18,868 nucleotides of DNA from CAZBDU01 sp964490725 (lineage in GTDB: Bacteria > Spirochaetota > Spirochaetia > SZUA-6 > DRHE01). Position numbers and translations under genes: made by a program. Under the pieces are notes generated by a model, which had not been told where the DNA came from, did no database searches, and saw only the letters and a program-made list of their open reading frames with translations. Every line of letters starts with the position of its first letter. The stretch's first letter is position 1. Below are positions 15,833 to 18,868 of the stretch, in pieces. The stretch covers positions 1 through 18,868 of the forward strand of contig CAZBDU010000106.1 of NCBI GenBank assembly GCA_964490725.1, in the 5' to 3' direction.

Positions 15833-16591
15833 TCAGTCCTGCCGGGGCGGCTCGTGGAAGGTGAGCACCATGCCCGAGATGTTGCCAGTTTCGCCCCGCA
15901 GGGGCGCCATGTGCACGTCCACGGGCAGCTCCGAGCCGTCCCGCGCCAGCAGCCGGTAGCCCGGCAGGTCCAGGGTCTTGCCCTGCATGATGATCTGCGT
16001 CACCGGCAGCATCGCCGGCTTGCCGCCCTCCCTGACAACGCGAAGGATCTGCCCGAAGACGCGGTTCAACGCCTCCGGCGCCGGAAAACCCGTCAGCCGT
16101 TCGGCAGCGGGGTTCAGGAAGGTGATGGTGCCCTTGGTGTCGCAGACGATCACCCCCTCACCGAGGGAGCCCAGGATCGAGGAGAGCCTGCCCGCGGCGC
16201 GGCGCACGCTTCTCTGGCTGGAGGACTTGTAAAGGGCCATCTCGATGGCCGAACGCAGGGACTTCTCTTCGAAGGGTTTCAGAATGTAGCCGAACGGCTC
16301 GGTCACCCTGGCCCGCTCCAGGGTCTTGTCGTCCGAGTAGGCGGTGAGGTAGATCACCGGGATCTGGCGAGTGCGGGCAATGCGGCTGGCCGCCTCCACA
16401 CCGTCCACCTCTCCGGCCAGTCGGATGTCCATCAGGATCAGGTCCGGGTCCAGCTCCTCGGCGCGCCGCACCGCCTCCTCGCCGGTAGACACCGTGGCAG
16501 GCACGGTGTGGCCCATCTTCTGAAGGCACTTCGCGATCGCCAGGGCAACGACCCTCTCGTCCTCGACAACCATCACTCTGGCCTTGAGCAT
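15833..16591 (-). CDS. REC-PAS response regulator
   Basis: A 252-aa protein. Residues 4-120 form a CheY-like receiver with E10/D11, phospho-acceptor D55 (LILMDIRLAG), T83 and K105 (ILKPFEE). Residues 135-248 are a PAS domain (GVIVCDTKGTITFLNPAAERLTGF), which often binds a ligand or mediates pairing. There is no DNA-binding or enzymatic output domain, so it probably acts through protein contacts or as an intermediate in a phosphorelay. ATG 16591 is chosen because the receiver fold begins there and GAGGAAGG precedes it; the frame remains open upstream, but that part is Pro/Ala-rich and unlike a receiver N-terminus. It converges with the sensor kinase at 15786 and is its likely partner. HisKA_2 kinases are often paired with regulators of this LMDIRL type. 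Confidence 0.9.
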   Translation of the reverse strand: MLKARVMVVEDERVVALAIAKCLQKMGHTVPATVSTGEEAVRRAEELDPDLILMDIRLAGEVDGVEAASRIARTRQIPVIYLTAYSDDKTLERARVTEPFGYILKPFEEKSLRSAIEMALYKSSSQRSVRRAAGRLSSILGSLGEGVIVCDTKGTITFLNPAAERLTGFPAPEALNRVFGQILRVVREGGKPAMLPVTQIIMQGKTLDLPGYRLLARDGSELPVDVHMAPLRGETGNISGMVLTFHEPPRQD

Positions 16592-16612
16592 CTCCGCCTT
16601 CCTCGCTACTGC

Positions 16613-16618
16613 ATTGTA
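16613..16618 (-). promoter_or_regulatory. Candidate -10 box of the response-regulator gene
   Basis: The minus-strand sequence TACAAT matches the -10 consensus at five of six positions and lies about 20 bases before ATG 16591. No good -35 box is seen at the expected distance, so an activator may be needed. GCTACA, which contains the start of this box, occurs three times on this strand between 16615 and 16696. Confidence 0.35.
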
Positions 16619-16783
16619 GCACGCAGGCGCTTTCTTGACCGCCGGTGTAGCGGTCCGGGCACCCTGCGGCGCTGCTCCCCCTGACGGCAGTGTAGCCCAA
16701 GGGCAGGCGCCGGCCAACCCGCCTGGGTAAGGTCCGTTCACCGCCTGAGGAGGTGCGGCCGGCAAATGGACGGAGGTCCGCCC

Positions 16784-16792
16784 TGATATTAT
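16784..16792 (+). promoter_or_regulatory. Extended -10 promoter of the Ala/Lys-rich protein gene
   Basis: TGATATTAT reads as an extended -10 element (TGn plus TATTAT). Transcription would begin near 16799, leaving a short leader with GGGGGTG before ATG 16817. No -35 box is visible, which is usual for extended -10 promoters. The remaining DNA between 16592 and 16783 holds no gene that I can support. Confidence 0.45.
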
Positions 16793-16816
16793 CTTTTGTC
16801 ATACAGGGGGTGAGCC

Positions 16817-17680
16817 ATGAACGAGGAGCAAAAGCGAGAGGAGAACCAGACGCAGCGGGCGAACGGCCCGGAGAACAAGGGGGCTGAGCCAAAGAAAGCG
16901 GGCAGAGCGGCGAAGAAGGCGGGGGCTTCGGCGAAGTCGGCCGGGCGCAAGACCGCCGCCTCCAGCGGGAACGCCGCGGCGCGAACCGCCTCCCGGGCCG
17001 CCGGGAAGGCCGCCGCCGTTGCTGGCGAGAAGGCCGCCGGGGCCGCCGGGAAGGCCGGGGCCGCCGGGAAGGCCGCCGCCCAGGCCGGCAAGACGGCGGA
17101 GCAGGCCGCCAGCGCCGCTCAGGATGCGCTCCGTTCCGCCTCCACCGGCGCCAGGGAGGCCCTGGAATCGGGGGCTGCGGCGGTGAAGCGCGTTCGCAGG
17201 AGTGGAGAGAAGCTGGGCGAGAAGGTCAGGAGCGGGGGCGAGCAGGCGGCGGAGCGCGTGCGCGAGGTGACCGGAAGAGCCACGCGGCAGGCCGAGGAGG
17301 TCGGCAAGAAGGTGCGGGAGGCCGGCGCTGGAATCGAGGGCACCGCCAGGAAGGTGGAGGAGGCCGTGAGGCCCACCGCCGAGCGGGCCGGCAGGGAGCT
17401 CGAGAAGGCAGGCAGGGGCGTGGGCCGGGCCCTGAAGGCCACCGCCAAGGCGGCCAGGAAATCGGCGCGCCTGCTGGGCATTCGCGCGCGCCGCAGCTCC
17501 GAAGCCCGCAGGATCGACGAGCTGTACCGTAAGATCGGCAGGAGCTACTACTCCGCGCGCAAGGACGGCACCACCGCGGGCTCGCCGGTTTTGGAAGGGC
17601 TCGTCGGCGAGGTGGACCGGGCGCAGGAGACCATCCGCCGTCTCGACCTCGAGGAGAAGAAGATCCGCGCGGAAAGCTGA
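16817..17680 (+). CDS. Ala/Lys/Arg-rich repetitive protein (histone-like or phasin-like)
   Basis: A 287-aa, highly basic and low-complexity protein. Residues 1-100 are an Ala/Lys/Gly-rich tail with repeated AAGKA units, reminiscent of the lysine-rich tails of bacterial histone H1-like proteins. Residues 100-215 show a long amphipathic pattern (EKLGEKVRSGGEQAAERVREV, shown here only as a type example) like apolipoprotein, LEA or phasin coiled helices. Residues 230-287 look like a compact helical domain (RRIDELYRKIGRSYYSARKD). Possible jobs are nucleoid binding, coating of storage granules or stress protection; the sequence does not decide. Start at ATG 16817 with GGGGGTG upstream is clear. The 3' end overlaps the caspase-like gene on the other strand by 133 bases. 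Because its C-terminus looks ordered, this gene is the more credible of the two in the overlap. Confidence 0.75.
   Translation: MNEEQKREENQTQRANGPENKGAEPKKAGRAAKKAGASAKSAGRKTAASSGNAAARTASRAAGKAAAVAGEKAAGAAGKAGAAGKAAAQAGKTAEQAASAAQDALRSASTGAREALESGAAAVKRVRRSGEKLGEKVRSGGEQAAERVREVTGRATRQAEEVGKKVREAGAGIEGTARKVEEAVRPTAERAGRELEKAGRGVGRALKATAKAARKSARLLGIRARRSSEARRIDELYRKIGRSYYSARKDGTTAGSPVLEGLVGEVDRAQETIRRLDLEEKKIRAES
16997..17075 (+). repeat. Three copies of a 16-base repeat inside the Ala/Lys-rich gene
   Basis: GCCGCCGGGAAGGCCG occurs exactly at 16997-17012, 17042-17057 and 17060-17075. It encodes the AAGKA units, and the exact base identity, not only amino-acid identity, suggests recent slippage or duplication within the tail. 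Confidence 0.8.
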
Positions 17681-18369
17681 AGAGAACCGGCGGCGATGTC
17701 CCGCAGATAGTCGGGATGGCGGCGCACCACCTCAACGAACTCTTCCCAGGGCGCAAGATCCAGCATTTCCGACAGGGCGGCCAGCGTGGCAGGCCCGTCG
17801 CGGCCGCAGCTCTGGTAGATGCGGCGCATGAGCGTGAAGTGCGGCCGCAGCCCCTTATTGCAGCGGACCCACTCCGGGAACCAGCGGGCCAGGGCGTCCA
17901 CCCCATCCTCCAGGAGATGCAGGAGCAGGCAGGTGCTGAGGGCGGTGTCGGTCTCCCCCTCGCAGCCGTGCACCTGCTGCGGGGGCAGCCCCGTTCCCCG
18001 CGCCCAGGCGCGGAGCAGCTCCGGCCTCCCCTGGTGGCAGCCCAGCAGGTAGAGCTCCGCCCGCGCCGGCAGCTGTACCCTCTCCGGGGTCAGCGCGCAG
18101 TCCGTTCCCGAGAGCCGGGGGCGGTCTTCCGCCCCGTGCCCGGCCAGGAGGACGGCGGACAGCAGGCGCCGGCGCCGCAGGGTCAGGCTCGCGCCGCCGG
18201 CAACCAGGGAGTGGCAGCGGGGGCGCCGGCCCAGGACAGCCAGCAGCGCGGCGATCCCGACGAACTGCCGGTCCTGCGGGCCGAAGCAGCCTACCAGCAG
18301 CGTGCGCGTGCCGACGGGCGCCCCAGGCCCGGGCCCGGCTGCGCGGGAGGGGCGGGCAGGGCGGTTCAC
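17548..18369 (-). CDS. Putative caspase/CHAT-like protein coupled to a PilZ gene
   Basis: A 273-aa protein with no assured family. Residues 20-160 show the alternating strand-helix pattern of a caspase-like fold: TLLVGCFG, then SAVLLAGHGAED with His78, then AELYLLGCHQGRPELL with Cys111, then GCEGETDTALSTCLLLHLLEDG. Small-residue-His-Gly after one strand and Gly-Cys after the next is the dyad arrangement of clan CD peptidases (caspases, CHAT, gingipain). The remainder is helical (about 160-230). GTG 18369 overlaps the PilZ stop as GTGA, so expression is coupled. The last ~44 codons overlap the convergent Ala/Lys-rich gene and look like an unconserved Ser/Arg-rich tail. The gene is likely real. 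The peptidase fold is a visual inference, and loss of activity is possible. Confidence 0.6.
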   Translation of the reverse strand: MNRPARPSRAAGPGPGAPVGTRTLLVGCFGPQDRQFVGIAALLAVLGRRPRCHSLVAGGASLTLRRRRLLSAVLLAGHGAEDRPRLSGTDCALTPERVQLPARAELYLLGCHQGRPELLRAWARGTGLPPQQVHGCEGETDTALSTCLLLHLLEDGVDALARWFPEWVRCNKGLRPHFTLMRRIYQSCGRDGPATLAALSEMLDLAPWEEFVEVVRRHPDYLRDIAAGSLQLSARIFFSSRSRRRMVSCARSTSPTSPSKTGEPAVVPSLRAE

Positions 18370-18868
18370 GCCTGGGACCCGGCCGCCGCGCGGAAGAGGG
18401 AGCCGATGATGCGGTCCCGGAGGGCTTCGCGCATGGGGCCGAACCGCACGTGCAGCACGGCGCCGCCCCGCGACACCCGCAGCACCTCAGCCACGACCGT
18501 GACCGCCTCCTCCGCGGGAGAAAAGGACAGCTCCAGGTCCTCCCCGGGGGAATAGCGGCCGGCGGGGTTGATCAGGCTTGCTCCCTGCCCGCTCAGATCC
18601 AGCAGAGTGGCGCGAAGGGGCTGCTCTTCCGTTCCCGCAGGCTTGACCAGCACGGGGAGGCTCACGGCTCTGCGGAAGTAGCGCCGCCGCTGGATGCGCC
18701 GCAGGTCTTCCGAGTGGGCCAGGCTGAGCCGCGGTCCGGAGCGGGCCGCCACGTGGCTGGCAAAGGAGAACACCCCGGAGTTGTTGCGGAAGCTCACCTC
18801 CACGGGAGCCCCGCTGGCGAGGGAGCGCGCTGCGAGGGCCTCCTCCCGGCGTTCCTCCCCGCCCAGGC
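18366..18868 (-). CDS. PilZN-PilZ protein, 5' end outside the window
   Basis: The C-terminal ~167 residues of a PilZ-family c-di-GMP effector; the frame runs open through the window edge, so the true start is not visible. The GTG at 18803 is an internal codon, because a PilZN strand (SGAPVEVSF) spans it. The PilZN part continues with SGVFSFASHVAARSG. The PilZ part has IQRRRYFRR (RxxxR) and LDLSGQGASL (DxSxxG), both complete, so c-di-GMP binding is expected. It is clearly related to the PilZ protein at 407-1456: GVFSFAS, RRRYxRR, LINPAGR against LVNPGGR, RDRI(I/V)G near the end. It is translationally coupled to the caspase-like gene (GTGA overlap). Confidence 0.92.
   Translation of the reverse strand, partial: LGGEERREEALAARSLASGAPVEVSFRNNSGVFSFASHVAARSGPRLSLAHSEDLRRIQRRRYFRRAVSLPVLVKPAGTEEQPLRATLLDLSGQGASLINPAGRYSPGEDLELSFSPAEEAVTVVAEVLRVSRGGAVLHVRFGPMREALRDRIIGSLFRAAAGSQA

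Noticed and set aside
16592..16765. Longer start for the response regulator
   Set aside because: The extra 58 residues are Pro/Ala/Gly-rich and precede the canonical receiver start, which has its own ribosome-binding site; the region also holds a likely -10 box.
16997..17075. CRISPR or tandem non-coding array
   Set aside because: The repeats lie in frame inside a coding gene, are unevenly spaced by 2 to 29 bases and encode AAGKA units.
17716..18555. A 279-codon plus-strand open frame at the right end
   Set aside because: It is antisense to the caspase-like and PilZ genes, with Gln/Pro/Arg/Gly-rich composition and no motif.

Overview
This window is very GC-rich bacterial DNA with densely packed genes, many stop/start overlaps (TGATG, ATGA, GTGA) and clear Shine-Dalgarno sequences. 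The gene content points to a free-living, probably anaerobic or thermophilic, high-GC lineage close to Bacillota: two PilZN-PilZ proteins, a c-di-AMP cyclase, a small Thermotoga/clostridial-type ferredoxin, a PEGA-domain protein, an HWE/HisKA_2-type sensor kinase and a PAS response regulator. That placement is inference from protein families; there is no rRNA or other marker gene. No tRNA, rRNA, CRISPR array, insertion sequence or prophage was seen.

Layout. (1) 51-1698, minus strand: a 59-aa orphan protein, a membrane-anchored PilZ protein, and a double zinc-ribbon protein coupled to it by TGATG. A near-perfect inverted repeat (1467-1497) lies at the PilZ start. (2) 1849-7773, plus strand: a promoter, a small two-helix membrane protein, then a tightly coupled trio of a PEGA-domain membrane protein, a membrane GT2 glycosyltransferase and a GH35 (beta-galactosidase-like) lipoprotein, best read as an envelope or exopolysaccharide unit. 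(3) 7665-10474, minus strand: an EamA transporter whose gene tail overlaps the GH35 tail, a diadenylate cyclase with a PTS EIIA-like N-terminus, and a one-cluster ferredoxin with a textbook terminator. (4) 10636-15786, plus strand: an ICMT-like methyltransferase, a bacterial GH3-family acyl-adenylating enzyme (ATGA overlap) and a large membrane sensor histidine kinase with two GAF domains and a PAS domain. Facing them is a REC-PAS response regulator (15833-16591, minus), the likely partner of the kinase. (5) 16817-17680, plus: an Ala/Lys/Arg-rich repetitive protein with a more ordered C-terminus. (6) 17548-18868, minus: a second PilZN-PilZ protein, cut by the window edge, coupled by GTGA to a protein with a caspase/CHAT-like His-Cys arrangement.

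Theme. The window is rich in second-messenger and signalling parts: two c-di-GMP effectors, each translationally coupled to a different small partner; one c-di-AMP synthase joined to a PTS phospho-acceptor-like domain; and a two-component pair without a DNA-binding output. The most unusual items are the EIIA/PK-like/DAC fusion (8830-10170) and the PilZ plus caspase-like pair at the right edge.
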